NCBI GenBank assembly: GCA_029204225.1
Contig: CM055107.1
Span: 31,397,410-31,461,409, forward strand
DNA from: Diphasiastrum complanatum
Taxonomy: Eukaryota > Streptophyta > Lycopodiopsida > Lycopodiales > Lycopodiaceae
Direction of reading: 5' to 3'
DNA length: 64,000 nucleotides
Shown here: one piece after another, positions 46,905 through 58,479 of the stretch
How the letters are laid out: each line of letters begins with the position of its first letter
How positions within the stretch are numbered: the stretch's first letter is position 1
Translations under genes and position numbers: made by a program
The notes under the pieces: model-generated
Databases searched by the model: none
Told to the model about the DNA's origin: nothing
The model's input: the letters and a program-made list of their open reading frames with translations, nothing else

Positions 46905-47085
46905 AGAAACAAATTGCTGGGTAGTCCAGCATGCTTGATTGTAAGCTATCCAGTACAAGTTTCATATCAACGAACAGAATAAGCAGAGATATTAGCTCTA
47001 ACAGAATTGCTGGGTAGTGTGGCATGCTTAATTGCAAGATGTCAAATACAAGTTCAAAATGAAAGAACACAATAAGCAAAAACTG
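46905..47085. repeat. Two-copy tandem repeat, about 95 bp unit
   Basis: AAATTGCTGGGTAGTCCAGCATGCTTGATTGTAAG near 46910 and GAATTGCTGGGTAGTGTGGCATGCTTAATTGCAAG near 47004, each read in parts, start two similar units that continue through TACAAGTT and GAACA.AATAAGC. It lies about 310 bp beyond the cystatin stop codon. Confidence 0.7.
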
Positions 47086-47393
47086 TCACATAAAGCTTCA
47101 AAATAACATAATTAGGTAGCACCCATTAAGCTCTTCAAGGCCCAAGCAATGCTCAAAAGGAGCTATTATTTAAAGATAGAAAAGGTGGTAGGAAACTAAA
47201 ACCTCCATCTTTGTCGCCAAACAACAAGGTTTTTCTCCACAAATTAAAACTCTAGTGCAATAGGATAGAACTAATTTTCGTTTTCAAGTGAAACAAGGAG
47301 TAATAGATCTCTTAAAGCCTGAAGGATAGACCAGATCACCAGTGTTTAAGCCTTCGATTACATTAAGGCACTTATATGGAATGAAGGATGCAC

Positions 47394-48984
47394 CTATTCG
47401 TGAACTGGCTTGAATTCCTGAAGAGAAATATGATTTTCCCAGGGCTTGGTCCAGACTTTTGCATGGAACAGCTTAGGCTTCTCCTCGTGCAAGGCTTCCA
47501 CAGTCAAGTGGAACATGGATCCTGCCACGACTTGACTTTGCGCATGAACTACTTTAGAGTACACCAAACCCGCATTCTGCAAGCACAAACAAGATCTGCT
47601 CTTAGTGCACAAGCTCTGGCCATCGCATTAGAAGATCGGCAGTCCATGAGATTGAAGTGACATATCCTGCTAACTTGAACAAAAACATAGCTGCATTACT
47701 TGTAAATTCTACAATTTCTATTAGGAGTCTTAGCATCTCAATGCTATTCAAGATAAGATCAACAAAAAAGAAACTCTAAATGACAGAAGCTCTGGCAATG
47801 ACACCAAGAGATCGGCAGCCCGTGAGGTAGAAGTGACATTATTTGTTGAATGTCCCAAAACCATAAGCGCTAATTCAGGGTTTTCAATAAGATAAGATCG
47901 ACGAAACGAACATATAGGACAGCTGCGGCAAATACACCACAAGAGACGCCAGCCAATGAGATAAAACTCACATTTCTTCCTAAATTGAACACTAACATGG
48001 CTATATTACTTGAATCAGCGATTTGCATAAGGGATTTAAGCCATTTCGATGCTATTCGAGATAAGATCAACAAGACAAGTTCAGAAGCTCTGTCATTGAC
48101 ACCACTAGATTGGCAGCCCATGAGATACAAAACACAATTGCTAATTGGACCAAAGTCACAGCAGCTGCATTACTTGAAAATCAGCATTTTCCAAGAGCAA
48201 TCCGAGCCATGAGCCCATCACATACAAATTACAATTCTTGCTAATTGGACAAAAATAATAGCTGCATTACTTCCAAATTCAATTTCCATGAGGAATCTGA
48301 GCCATCTCAGTGCTATTCAAGGTAAAATCAACAGCAAAACAGATTTTAAAGGATACAAACTCTGGCAGCCCTTGAGATACAAGTCAAAATTGTTGCTGAT
48401 TGGACCAAAATCATAGTTGCATTTCTTAAAAATCAACATTTTCAACCAGAAACCTGAGCGATCTCAATGCTATTCACGATAAGATCAACAAAAGAAACTA
48501 AAAAGGACAGAAGCTTTAGCAATTATACCACAAGATCGCCAGCCCATCACAATTCTTGCTAATTGGACAAAAATCATAGCTATATTACTTGAGAACCAGC
48601 ACTTTTTTGAGGCAATCTGAGCCATCTCACTGCTGTTCAGGATAATATCAAGAAAACAAACAAAAAAGGACACAAGCTCCAGCAATTACACTACAAGATC
48701 GGCACCCATGAGATACAAGTAACAATTCTTGCTAATTGCACCAAAATTATAACTGGACTACTTGAAAATGAGCTTATTCCAAAGGCAATCTGAGCCATCT
48801 CAATGCTATGCAAGGTAAGATCCACAAAACAAAACCCATAAAGGAGATGTAAACAAAAGAAAAAATTGGAGGGATGCAGCTGGGATACATGTTTCCTGTT
48901 GTGCTCATCCACGGCAAATTTGGCAGCTTCCTGCACTTCCAGGCTATTCTGGAAGTCAGGCACATCCGTCAAAAAACCACCCAT
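47394..48984 (-). CDS. Phytocystatin (cysteine proteinase inhibitor), two exons
   Basis: Exon 1 is 48984 to 48889 (32 codons) and exon 2 is 47576 to 47394 (60 codons and stop), giving 92 residues. The splice joins CAT|GTATCC to TTGTGCTTGCAG|AATGCG in phase 0. The protein starts MGGFLTDVPDFQNSLEVQEA, with the conserved N-terminal Gly-Gly, then the plant-specific helix motif AAKFAVDEHN (residues about 20-29). Exon 2 gives QVVAG, the first reactive loop, and VWTKPW, whose Pro-Trp is the second loop. It ends LQEFKPVHE. These three sites wedge into papain-like proteases such as plant cathepsins. The length fits the single-domain class. I see no signal peptide, so a cytosolic place is likely. No stops or frameshifts are seen, and the intron position falls where plant cystatin genes commonly have one. 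It is the most convincing intact gene of the window. Confidence 0.93.
47645..48855. repeat. Degenerate tandem array filling the cystatin intron
   Basis: A unit of roughly 130-190 bp recurs about seven times. Landmarks are AATTCTTGCTAATTGGACCAAAAT, CTGCATTACTTGAAAATCAGCA, CTGAGCCATCTCAATGCTATTC, GATAAGATCAACAAAA and AGATCGGCAGCCCATGAGATACAAGT, read in pieces. Some copies lack internal parts. It makes up most of the 1,312-bp intron (47577-48888). Confidence 0.85.
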
Positions 48985-49184
48985 CTTCTTCCCAGATTAC
49001 AGATAGATTATTGAGGGACAAAAACCCAAAAAGATGGATTCTTTCTCTACTTTTCACAGAACTGGTCGATCAATTTTTTCGTTCATTCATGATTCCTCTT
49101 TCTACTGTTTTATTTTCTTCTGTCACAACAGCACACGACCGAGCTTCACGCCACCACCGTTGGATATTCTTATGAGCGTTACGA

Positions 49185-49230
49185 TTCTGCCACGTCGCAT
49201 GGACTAGCATTTCATTGGCACGTGGCAGGC
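49185..49230 (-). promoter_or_regulatory. G-box and ACGT-core cluster upstream of the cystatin gene
   Basis: CACGTG at 49219-49224 (within GGCACGTGGC) lies about 235 bp upstream of the cystatin ATG. A CCACGTCG lies at 49190-49197 and a CCAAT box (minus strand, 49214-49218) overlaps the edge of the G-box. Paired ACGT elements are bound by bZIP factors and often mean abscisic acid or stress response in plants. Many phytocystatins are stress-induced, so this fits, but it is inference from motifs only. Confidence 0.5.
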
Positions 49231-49635
49231 ATCCGATTGCGCGGCCGTGAATTGGGTTGCGCTATGGGGGGTGTTGTCGTGCTTCTATTTCCACCGGCGT
49301 TGCAAACGCAATCGCAATTGCGGGGGATAAACTCGAGCATAAACCGGCTACACCGGTGGAATGGCAGTCGATGGTAGAGAATCTGAGAAGGGAATGGCCG
49401 GTGGTGGCAGCTGGCAACTGCCTATCGCAGGTCGATTTTGCCCTGCTGCCACGTATTGCAATGACACATTGTGCCAATTTTTTGCTACCCTATTTGGCAC
49501 CTTTTGCTGCACTATTTGGCACCTAGTCTAAGTCAAAACCTATACCCACTTGGAAATTGCCGACCTGCCTTGTCACCATGGAAATCGTGAATATGCGTCG
49601 CGGTCATCTCTATGTTGGTTGCTTGGGCAAGGCAC
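49231..49635. other. GC-richer DNA upstream of the cystatin gene
   Basis: A plus-strand open frame at 49257-49526 (89 codons) and an overlapping minus frame show no family I know. The direct repeat TATTTGGCACC/CTATTTGGCACCT near 49490-49524 is short. It could be distal promoter or a divergent gene fragment. Confidence 0.3.
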
Positions 49636-49689
49636 AAGAAGGTTAGTTGTGGAGCTAGATGCTCGAGAGCAACTAGTTTGAGCTTTCAG

Positions 49690-49930
49690 AGCCCCCCACC
49701 ACCTTTAGAGGAGGGCATGCATTCTCAATTGGTGGAGGCCAGCTTGATGTTGGAGAGGTTTTACCTTTAGATGAGGGCGTAACCATTAATGCATTTCTGA
49801 TTGGTGGAGTCCAGCTTGATGTTGGATAGGTTTTACTTTTAGATGAGAGCATAACCATGATTGATATGCATTCCCAATTGATGGAGGCTAGCTTGATGCT
49901 AGAGAGTTGCTATTTTTATCTAGAGAGCCC
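49690..49930. repeat. Three-copy tandem repeat, about 75-90 bp unit
   Basis: ATTGGTGGAGGCCAGCTTGATGTTGGA, GATTGGTGGAGTCCAGCTTGATG and ATTGATGGAGGCTAGCTTGATGCTAGA, with GGTTTTAC..TTAGATGAG(G)GC between them, mark the three units. GAGCCCCCCACCACCTTT (49689) and GAGCCCCCGCCACCTTTG (49924) bracket the array. Confidence 0.75.
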
Positions 49931-51589
49931 CCGCCACCTTTGAACAAGCATAACGATGACTCCAAACATGTTGGATTCCAAGTTGTCAAAACTCTATTTT
50001 GACGGTTGCTTGAGTCATTTCTCAAGCAACAACCACACTTGGATGGTTGTGTGCCTATCCATGCCATGCACCTACAATTGCCTGTACCTCTCATTCTATC
50101 GTTTTGATGGCATAGTAGGCCAATTGGGAGTTAGCAATTGCAAGTCTACTTAAAGGCCATGCATGTTGGGTTGGGAATATGATACTAAGGCATCTTTAAA
50201 AACAACTACGGTGGCGGACCTATGCCATTCACCCACAACTATCATCTCTCAATTTCATAGCAAAGTAGGCCACATGGAAAGTTTGTAGTTGCAATTAGAC
50301 TAAAGGCCTCTCCACGTGTCAAGTAAAATCAACATATCAAAACAAGAACTTTGTGGTATTATGCCACAAAGGCCTTGCCAAAAAGGTGAATTTTGTTGGA
50401 CTGAAAAAAAAAATTATCTAATTTTTTTTTTTCTTTGAGGTTTAACGAAAATGTCATATTGTTGTATTGTACTTTATATCAATCCAACAATTTTAGCATT
50501 ATGGAAAGGCATTCGCGACATAATACGAAAATAGTAAGTTGAAGTTTGTGTGAAGATTAGAATGATGTACACAATAAATTTAAAAAATGCTTGGATAACT
50601 ATTTTGTGCAATGGATTTATATTTTGATTTTGAAATATGAGCATGATGTTCATAAGTTTGTATTTTATAATAATGGATTTGATATCAGTTTGTTGTAAGT
50701 TGTGAATAAGCATTTAAAACGTACAACAAACTGATAAGATTTGTTGATGATTATGATTTTGTTGTATTAGACAACATAATCAACCAAACAAAGTTGTCGT
50801 AGACAAGTGTTACGCATGATACACGGAATTTGAGAAAAGGAGTAGTCTATGTTGGGTTGATTATTAATTTACAGGTAATTTGTTGATGGTTATATTTTTG
50901 TTGTATTGGACAACATAATCCATGATTGACTATAGATGTGATTGTGATAGTATTTTTTCAAAATGGTTCTTGTTGATTTTGTTTGACAAGATGTAAAACA
51001 TTGGAAATTTACATTATGATTTTGACGATTAGTAATGTTGGGTTGATTATTACTTTACATGTGGATGTTGAAATGTGATTTCATTGAACAATGAGTTTGT
51101 GAACGACAATGTAACATGAGAAGCTTAATATGATGCCAATTTGATAAAAATAGAAGTTACTACATAAAGGTAGTGAAATGCAACAAGTCACCTAAAATTT
51201 TATGCATGTCATATACGTGAATTGCTTGATCTCGAAATAGATGCGTTGGGCTAGTTGCTTTTTTGTTTCTTGACTATCGTCAATTTGGTAGGAGGCTTTA
51301 GATTATACCAAACTATGTTTATTACTTTCATCACACATTTTTGGAATCTTATTCTTTGGCTTTGACCTTGTTGATGAAGAAGACTTTTTCAAGTTATATT
51401 TCTTGTGGTATTCAAAGATTTCTCGTTGTCAATTGCCAAATCATAAATGGCCTTCATTCAAATCTACAACACAATTTTAGCACAAGTAATCAAAATTAGC
51501 AATCGCAACCTTTATTTATGAATAGACATTCATAATTTGTATTTAGGAGTGTCCACAATAATCACGATTAGTTTCTAAAGTATTTCAGT
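49931..51589. other. Unassigned A+T-rich DNA
   Basis: No coding region was recognised. The phrase GATG(A/G)TTAT..TTTTGTTGTATT(A/G)GACAACATAATC occurs at about 50738 and 50888. Each copy contains the inverted repeat TGTTGTATT.GACAACA, so both can form a short hairpin. Confidence 0.35.
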
Positions 51590-51885
51590 ATTCAAGAGTA
51601 ATCTTAATCAATATTCATGATCCGTATACACAATATTCACAATCAATATCTCATAATATTTGTTCCTCAGTATTCACGTTCGGTTTTCACAATCTTCACG
51701 ATCAGTATTCACGATCACTATTCACAATATTCAAGATCAATATCTCATAATATTCGTTCCTCAGTATTCACAATTTCATATCAGTATTCACGTTCGGTAT
51801 TCACAATCTTCACGATCCGTATTCACAATATTCACGATCAATATTTCAGAATATCCATTTCTCAGTATTCACAATTTTAGATCTC
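51590..51885. repeat. Minisatellite based on TATTCACGATC-like units
   Basis: About 20 degenerate copies of an 11-13 bp unit (TATTCAC(A/G)AT(C/A)), with a higher-order unit of about 110 bp containing AATATCTCATAATATT(C/T)GTTCCTCAG in pieces, repeated near 51640 and 51735 and again, altered, near 51840. Ile-His-Asn-rich ORFs are artefacts. Confidence 0.85.
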
Positions 51886-52489
51886 ACAAACCATCAATTA
51901 AGTAGTCACATCTAAAACGCTGACCATTATTCATCTAGTATGGAAGACATTTGTATGTCCTGCAAAAGAAAACACAATCACAAAATTATAATTAGATAAA
52001 GATCACATATTATTACTGAAAACTTATTGATTTGTTATATCATTTATAGAAATCATAATAAGTACAATTGTCTAAACAAAACAAAATAAAACAGAATACA
52101 TGAGCTTTGTGTTGGAATTAAGCATCACTCCTACCCACCAGAATTCGAGTCATCAGAACTCGAATCATTCGAGTTCGACTCACTAGAATTCAATTCTTGA
52201 GCTATGTAATATGAACTCTCTCTCTCTCTACAACGACACTGCAGCCTTACTCTCTGAAGTGAACATCTGTGCAATCAATCAACTGGATTAGAAATGGGAT
52301 CGAGGTCCACGTCATCCACACTGCCCTGTCCAACGTAGACCACGTTATGAAGCTAAGGATGGCAAAGCTCTTGCCATTGTCAAGGATTGTTGAGTTCTCT
52401 GATGCAGCAAGATGAAGGATCCGATTCTGCCGGAACCTCTCTCGAAGACCCAACACTGCTAATGATACAAGATTAACCGATTAGAGGAG
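51886..52489. other. Unassigned; probably 5' region of the following Copia remnant
   Basis: The stretch contains a (CATCAGAACTCGAATCATTCGAG)-like cluster of GAATTCGAGTC and ACTCGAATC phrases (52140-52200). About 52247-52456 may encode Gag remains on the plus strand, but I could not recognise a motif. Confidence 0.3.
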
Positions 52490-54150
52490 CTATGGATTGG
52501 TATCTCGATTCTGGTGCTTCTTAGCACATGACTTCATGCAAGTCCTTATTCGAAGACCTCACACCAGCAGAATCGAAGTATGTCTACTTCGGTGACTCAA
52601 GTGCATTGCAGATCAAAGGCAAAGGATCTATATGCCTCTACCTTCCAAATGGTAAAGGATGTATTGTACGTACCCAAACTGACCAAAAATTTATTCTCAG
52701 TTAGCAAGCTCATTGATCAGGGCTGCAAAGCCTTGTTCAATTTGAAGGAATGTACCATTTTGGACAAGAACAACAAAGAAATCATCTCTGCAAACAGAGA
52801 AGGTAATCTATACATTCTAAGTCACGAATATGCACTTTCTACTATGTGAGTACCTCAAATGCCCAATTATGGCATCGAAGATTAGGACACTTCAACTACA
52901 AATCAATCTTGTATACGCATCATAATAGTATGGTCAAGGATTTGAACTTTAATGCCGCCTCCACTGACATTTGACATGTCTGTGAGATTTGCCTACTAGG
53001 CAAACAACCTAGATCAAGATTCCCAAAAGGACAAGCTATTCTAGAATTGATACATAGTGATCTTGTGTGGCCCTATGAGTGTTGGACTTTAATCTTACTC
53101 CTACTCTTCCTAACTGCCCTCCTTCCTTCTCTCAATTTTTACTCTCTCAAATGAAACCTGCAAAAAATGAACTGTTTTTCAACAGTCACTAAAGAACAGC
53201 TCGCATCTCTGTTCTCTAAGTAATCCATCTATAGAAGTATTCGAGTACCAAAGCAATCGACTCAAAGACTCATTTCAAAGTTTTCTATGGCTACAAACCG
53301 AGTCTAAGACACCTTTGAGTATTTGGCTATCTTTGTTATGTACACATTCCCTCTGATCTAAGAAAGAAGTTTGACCTTATCACCTACAAGAGTATCTTCA
53401 TTGGATACTTGACATCAGAAAAAGCATATCGAATTTTTGATGTCGAGTCAAGCCGACAAATCTCAGTTAGTCGAGATGTCATCTTTCTCGAAGATAAATT
53501 TTTTGACTTCAAGCATAAGTAGCAAATGCAAGAGTTCGTTCCAACGACTCCCATCACCATCGATAGGCCTCAATCTGCGACTGTCCCAAACATCAAAGAT
53601 ACCCCTGTCACACAGCAAGGAGAATCATGATCTCAACAACTGACTATTGTTCAAAGATCTGCACGACATCGACAAGAATCTGATCATTTTATCCCTCAAG
53701 TATTCATCAGCAACGATGAACTTACTTCAGTAACAAAAGCATTGTCGAGTTCAAATGTAGACAACTGGCGTTTTGCCATGCATGCTGAGTACAATTCATT
53801 GATGCACCGAGCTTGGTTTGATAGAATCAATCGATTCTTGTTGTAGCATGACTTCATCCCAAACTCTGCTAACTCTAATGTTTATGTCAAACATAGAGAC
53901 TCAAGCTATGTCATAATAGCTCTATATGTTGATGACTCACTGATCATCAGCAATTTAAATCAGTTGCTTTATGAGAAGAAGACACTTTTGTCTAAGGAAT
54001 TTGAAATGACGGATTCAGGCCCTGTGCACTACCTTCTGGGAATCGAGATGGCTAGAGACAGAGCGAAGAAAAGGATCACGTTAAGTCAAGAAAGGTATCT
54101 AGTCACCCTAGGAATCAATACCTACTGGAGTAGCCAAAGCATCTAAAACC
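52490..54150 (+). pseudogene. Copia polyprotein remnant: protease, pre-integrase, RT
   Basis: MDWYLDSGAS then a stop and HMTSCKSLF (52490-52550) is a Copia protease active site. VKDVLYVPKLTKNLFSVSKL and GNLYILSHE (52650-52840) continue it. IYLGYLTSEKAYRIFD-like text and SRQISVSRDVIF (about 53400-53490) is the region after integrase. DNWRFAMHAEYNSL and ALYVDDSLIIS (about 53760-53950) belong to the RT, with the catalytic YVDD kept, followed by LSKEFEMTDSGPVHYLLGIE. The integrase core is missing near 53080-53330, and part of the RT between the two listed motifs is also missing. It stops abruptly at about 54146. Confidence 0.82.
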
Positions 54151-54359
54151 GTAGACCCATGAATAATATCGAAATAAGGAGCATAGGCAACAAAATCTAT
54201 AGGATGGCGTTCAGGAACATGAATAGCATCAAAGTACTGAACAACAATATCAAAGCATGGAACAACATCATCAATAGTATCACAGCATGCTATATCAGTA
54301 TCAAGGACCATATCAGCCGCAACCTATGTGAATCGACATCAGTAGGAACCTGTATATGT

Positions 54360-54840
54360 GACTCTGACTCACTATGGGATACAATGACGAGCTCATGTAG
54401 ATCAATAACTATCTCAAGTAAATCAGACAACTCGCTCAAACTGTGTGATATAGGATCTTGAAGGTCAGCGAACTCTACAGACGCGTAACTTCAGACAAAA
54501 GTAGGTTGAGGGGTCGGAGGACAAGGAGACGAAGGGACAATGCAAGGAGCTAGGATTGAAGGGGCAGGTGTAGGAGTGGACATAGCGGGAAAAGATGAAG
54601 CAGAAGGACGGGGTCAGGAGAAGCGAGAAGGAAGGGTGTCAGAGTACTTGTGCTGTAAAGTACTGGCAAGAGACATCACCACAACAAGTGTGGGAGGAAG
54701 GAAGAAACATCGTAATGTAAGGCACCACGAAGCCCAGCAATATAACGAGAAATAAGCTCAGTGGCCGGTAGATCTGTGAAAAGATAAGAAAGCTCCATAA
54801 ATTGATCTGTATAAAAAACAAGGTAAGATCAAACTCTAGA
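54360..54840 (-). pseudogene. Possible retroelement Gag fragment
   Basis: On the minus strand, 54690-54775 reads FTDLPATELISRYIAGLRGAL, a pattern like the end of a Gypsy capsid (E...RYI.GL). Downstream on that strand is a Pro/Ser-rich linker and then an Asp/Ile-rich stretch down to about 54110, without knuckle or enzyme motifs. Assignment is tentative. Confidence 0.4.
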
Positions 54841-54894
54841 AGCTTCACCCCCAAGCCAAGGAACAAGAACGAGGAAGATTCGACCAATTGTTCC

Positions 54895-55015
54895 ACAAAG
54901 CAATAGACCACTAACACAGTGCCAAATCCGGGTACATCCATTCTTAAACGGCCAAATCTAGGGAATTGAAGCCCAAAAAGGCCAACTGCACAACAAGAAC
55001 TAGCGCCTACAATAT
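54895..55015 (+). mobile_element. Family F 3' interior fragment
   Basis: CCAAATCCGGGTACATCCATTC, AAGCCCAAAAAGGCC and CTAGCGCCTACAAT match 42669-42770 at most positions. It is a short relic of the region just before the family F polypurine tract. Confidence 0.75.
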
Positions 55016-55274
55016 CTATGCCTTGTTCTCAAATGGTAAGATTGACTGCCAAGGAAAGTCTTCAGGTTAAAGAATAACATGAATATCTAGATAGACTCAA
55101 CAGTCAAGTGAGCACGTCCTATCTACATTATGAATTGAGAGAGATCACGACAATACCACTGGGAGAAGTATTGCAGATTCAGTCTTGTTTCTACCAAGAC
55201 TTCATCTCAGCAAGTGCACAGCCAACAATATTCAACTATTGTTGTTTCTACCAACAATGTCAATACTATACCAG

Positions 55275-55347
55275 AATGGATTCTACTTCTAGTTCTTCTT
55301 TGATTGACAAGCTCAATGGAGAGAACTACCATCTGTTATGTCCATGA
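55275..55347 (+). pseudogene. Copia Gag start fragment
   Basis: MDSTSSSSLIDKLNGENYHL is the typical opening of a Copia Gag, but a stop follows after about 24 codons. The next 330 bp show no continuation. Confidence 0.5.
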
Positions 55348-55679
55348 CCAGTACATAGGATATAGTATACTCCTAGTCTTGGATACACGGTACTCTAGTG
55401 AAACAAGCTGTTAGTTATGCCACGTCATACTGGACGTGACCCAAAAGTATGAGACAGTGTATGCATATGTAGAGTTATCAATAGCAATTCTATGAATAGT
55501 TGGTCCATGCTTAGGACTCTATTCTAGGTGAATCTATGTATAGGAAACTTAGGGCTATGCATGGCTATGTGCCCATGATGCTTTTGGCTCTATATATGGA
55601 GGCCAATCTTGTCCTACTCCTCATGGTGGTCGTTGATTCATTGCCAAACCTCTCACTCTATATTCATGGGCAATCATCA

Positions 55680-56160
55680 ATCTTAGTCTGCCCCTTGGTA
55701 TTGCACTTCCCAAATGAAGGCTGCGTGGTCGCACTTTGCCTTGGACTTTGTGCTAAGTCGCCTTCAAGTTTCTCTATTGACACAGGCTCCCTTTGTAATT
55801 CATCAACAAGAATCTTTGCAATGATTGTTTTAAGAGACTCGATAAAATCCTCTAGACTTCATCGGTTGCCAATTTTTTGACTTCCTCACCTACCATTGGC
55901 TTGATAAATTTTACCAGCTCGGTCTTCTGTGATGTTCTTGTTGATTTGCTCATGGGTACATCTGTGTACTTTGGAACTTTTGTTAAATTGATTTCTTCCT
56001 CACTTGTTTCATACCCAGGTGGCACTAAATTTTTTTGCTTATAGTGCATTAAGTCTGTGTGTGGACTGGACAACACATGTGCATGTCGATCTACATATGC
56101 CAAATGTCACCTTGCTATTTGTGAGTTCTGCACTGGACAATCCATGCATGGATGGTAATG
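55680..56160 (-). pseudogene. Family F Gag C-terminal fragment
   Basis: On the minus strand AYVDRHAHVLSS, NLVPPGYETSEEEINLTKVPKY and PMVGEEVKKLATDEV match the family F Gag at 42180-42415 (AYVDRHATV, VPPGYEASDDED, EEVKKLASDEV). Nucleotide similarity continues to about 55690 through CTTGAAGGC and ACGCAGCCTTCA. Its direction is opposite to the family F piece at 54895. Confidence 0.82.
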
Positions 56161-56306
56161 TAATGTAATAATGAGGCTAGTTACCTGAAACGCTGCCATT
56201 AGTACATAGATCAGAATCAAACTCGATTGAAGACACTGATGTTAGTTTGATTTATTCAAGCTTTCATCGTGTTCTCTGAGAAGAATTCTTAGTACTTTAC
56301 CTACAG

Positions 56307-56364
56307 TGGTATTAGAGCAGATACAGTGGTATCAGAGCCGATACAATGGTATCAGAGCACCCCT
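56307..56364 (+). other. Triplicated Copia primer-binding site
   Basis: TGGTATTAGAGC (56307), TGGTATCAGAGC (56327) and TGGTATCAGAGC (56347) occur at exact 20-bp spacing, joined by AGATACAG and CGATACAA. TTTACCTACA before the first looks like an LTR end. Copia elements normally have one site here. Confidence 0.85.
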
Positions 56365-57700
56365 CTCAACATCCTTCACACATCCATCATTAGTCGTATC
56401 TGGAGCTTATTCGGAAGATTAGAAGATGTCTTCGATCAGTAACATTCAGTCTAAGATCAGTGTTTACAAATTCTGTATTTCAGAATCTGTTTGTTTTTCT
56501 TTCGTGTTCTTGTTCTGGTTCTTTCTTCTTGTTCCAGAATAGTTTCGAAGTTGGTTTTGTCTGTTATCAAGCTTCGTGAGTATTTATTAGATGTGCTCTT
56601 GTTATTACAGTGTCCAAACCAGGCAGAATGGACTGATTAACGTTGTAGTATTGTCTTGCCTATCAGAGGACACTCAGGTTTGTCACTCTTGCATTGAAGC
56701 ACAGCATAAACGACCACAATTAGTCAATCATGCATGCCAAAACGTTCAACCATCAGATCAGCATGCAAATTTGTTGAGCAATGACTGAAATCCTACTCTA
56801 ACGCTGCAAAATGAGTTACAATTAGATCCTAAACACTACTATACTTGCATAAATCTACAAAACGAGAAACAAGAAGCTATTCTACAGCATTTTAGAAGTC
56901 CAAGAATCAAGAAACTAACCAGTCTTTTGATTCTTGGACATCCCAAGAACATCAAGGACAGGGTTGTAAGGGGATATGCAAAAATTACATTACAAACCCA
57001 GCCTATGTAATTTACCTGAATGCTGATTCCTACAATAATTTACAAACAAGAAATGAAATCTAATCCACTCTAGGAAAGCAGAAAAACTAATCCACTCTAC
57101 TATCCACAACCACACACAAACGAGGGAAGGGCAAGATCATGAATGCATCATTAAAGAAACAAGCATGATCAAGGAGCTCAATAGATGCACCAAAACTCAT
57201 GGAGGCTCTTCTCAACTCAGCATGGAGTAGGTCCATTTCACAAAAAGCTCCACTTCTCAAAGAGGGAGTCTCTTAAATAAGCAAGAGAGCTCCTTAGATG
57301 ACATCCTAGTGGCATTTCCACATTACACAAATTACAAGTGGAATAATGCTCTCCACTAGATGTCACCATCAAAAGGTGGCTCACTCTACTTTCTTTAAGA
57401 GAGGTCTACTTGCATTTATTACTTTGCCTAGAAATACTAGTTCCTGCATGGTCATTCCATCTTTCGGGATTCACCATGAGGCTTACACAGTTCTTACTTG
57501 TCATTCCTAACTAGGATTCCTCGGCTCTCATACTCGGCTCTCAGTCTTCGTTCATCTCATCTTCTCAGAGACCTCCTCGGTCTAGGGTGAGAGGGGCTCT
57601 TGGGTAGCTCTGGTCGAGCATCTTGGAGATTCGTCATTATCAGCCAACATCATTCCACCCCTAATGTGTTGCAGGATGACCCACTGCAACTCATATTGAA
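56365..57700. other. Unassigned DNA after the triplicated primer-binding site
   Basis: A Copia leader and Gag would be expected after 56365, but I recognise none. Inverted text GTCCAAGAATCAAGAAACT (56898) and GTCTTTTGATTCTTGGACA (56922) forms a hairpin of about 13 bp stem. The remainder has no coding signal. Confidence 0.35.
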
Positions 57701-57710
57701 TGATGTCGCT

Positions 57711-58342
57711 CTATGGATAGGAGCACGTGGTGCTCAGGCTCGTATATTTATCATTGGATTTAAACTCGCATCTGATCCATCTTGGAAGGCCGACTAAAAA
57801 CCAGATGATGAGCATTTGTTCGGAGGACTGTTCTCGTACTTGACCTGTTAAGCGTTTGAAACACTCAATATAGTCTCGTACGTGTTCATCTTTTGCCATC
57901 TTGATGTTACTCAATTTGACAAAAGGACTCTCTATCAAGCGAAAGAGCTTAAAATGTTTGATAAAGGACTCTTTCAAAATTGACCAGTCTGCCTTATCTT
58001 CACGATCAAGCTTAAAAAACCAGTCTCGTGCTTTAGCGATCATGGTCATCAGAAACAGTCCGACCATAGCGTCGGGGGATGTTTCGCCGTAAACGTCACA
58101 CGCATTCTCAAAGATTTGAAAGAATCTTTGAGAGTCCAAACTACCGTCAAACTTGGTAGATCTAACTCGGGTGTTCTTTTCTCAAGATGAGCTCCGTGAG
58201 TGGCAGAAGTTCCATTCAGTTGTGTTCTGGCGTATGATGCTTCAACACCATGAACATAGGCTTGTGCTCGTGAAGACTCGGCTCTATCAGGCTCTTGTCT
58301 CTCGAATGAATTTGTGGATGGCTTGTGGAGTTGAGACCGCAT
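57711..58342 (-). pseudogene. Family D Gag (Gypsy-type capsid)
   Basis: From 58342 a first frame reads SSRAQAYVHGVEASYARTQLNG, Ser/Arg-rich N-terminal text. After a frame change near 58145 the capsid follows: DSQRFFQIFENACDVYGE, AKARDWFFKLDRE, DWSILKESFIKHFK, LSNIKMAKDEHVRDYIECFK and FLVGLPRWIRCEF. It is truncated by a stop near 57711. The same blocks occur in the family E Gag at 23042. Upstream on this strand are an A-rich leader, a minisatellite and the LTR ending near 59370. Confidence 0.78.
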
Positions 58343-58479
58343 TCGGTAGAACCTATGATGTCTGATTTTATGGATAATCTGTTGGGATATCCGGATCAGT
58401 ATGGTGGTCCATTATGTATTGTTGTGTCTTTTTTGTGTTTTGTATAGCTTTTGGTGTTTTTGTTCTTTTTCAAATTAAT

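Noticed and set aside
49257-49526. Protein-coding gene divergent from the cystatin gene
   Set aside because: An 89-codon frame without any known motif, and an overlapping frame of similar length on the other strand. GC-rich promoter DNA is a simpler reading.
51617-51905. Ile-His-Asn-rich proteins
   Set aside because: They are frames of a short-unit minisatellite.
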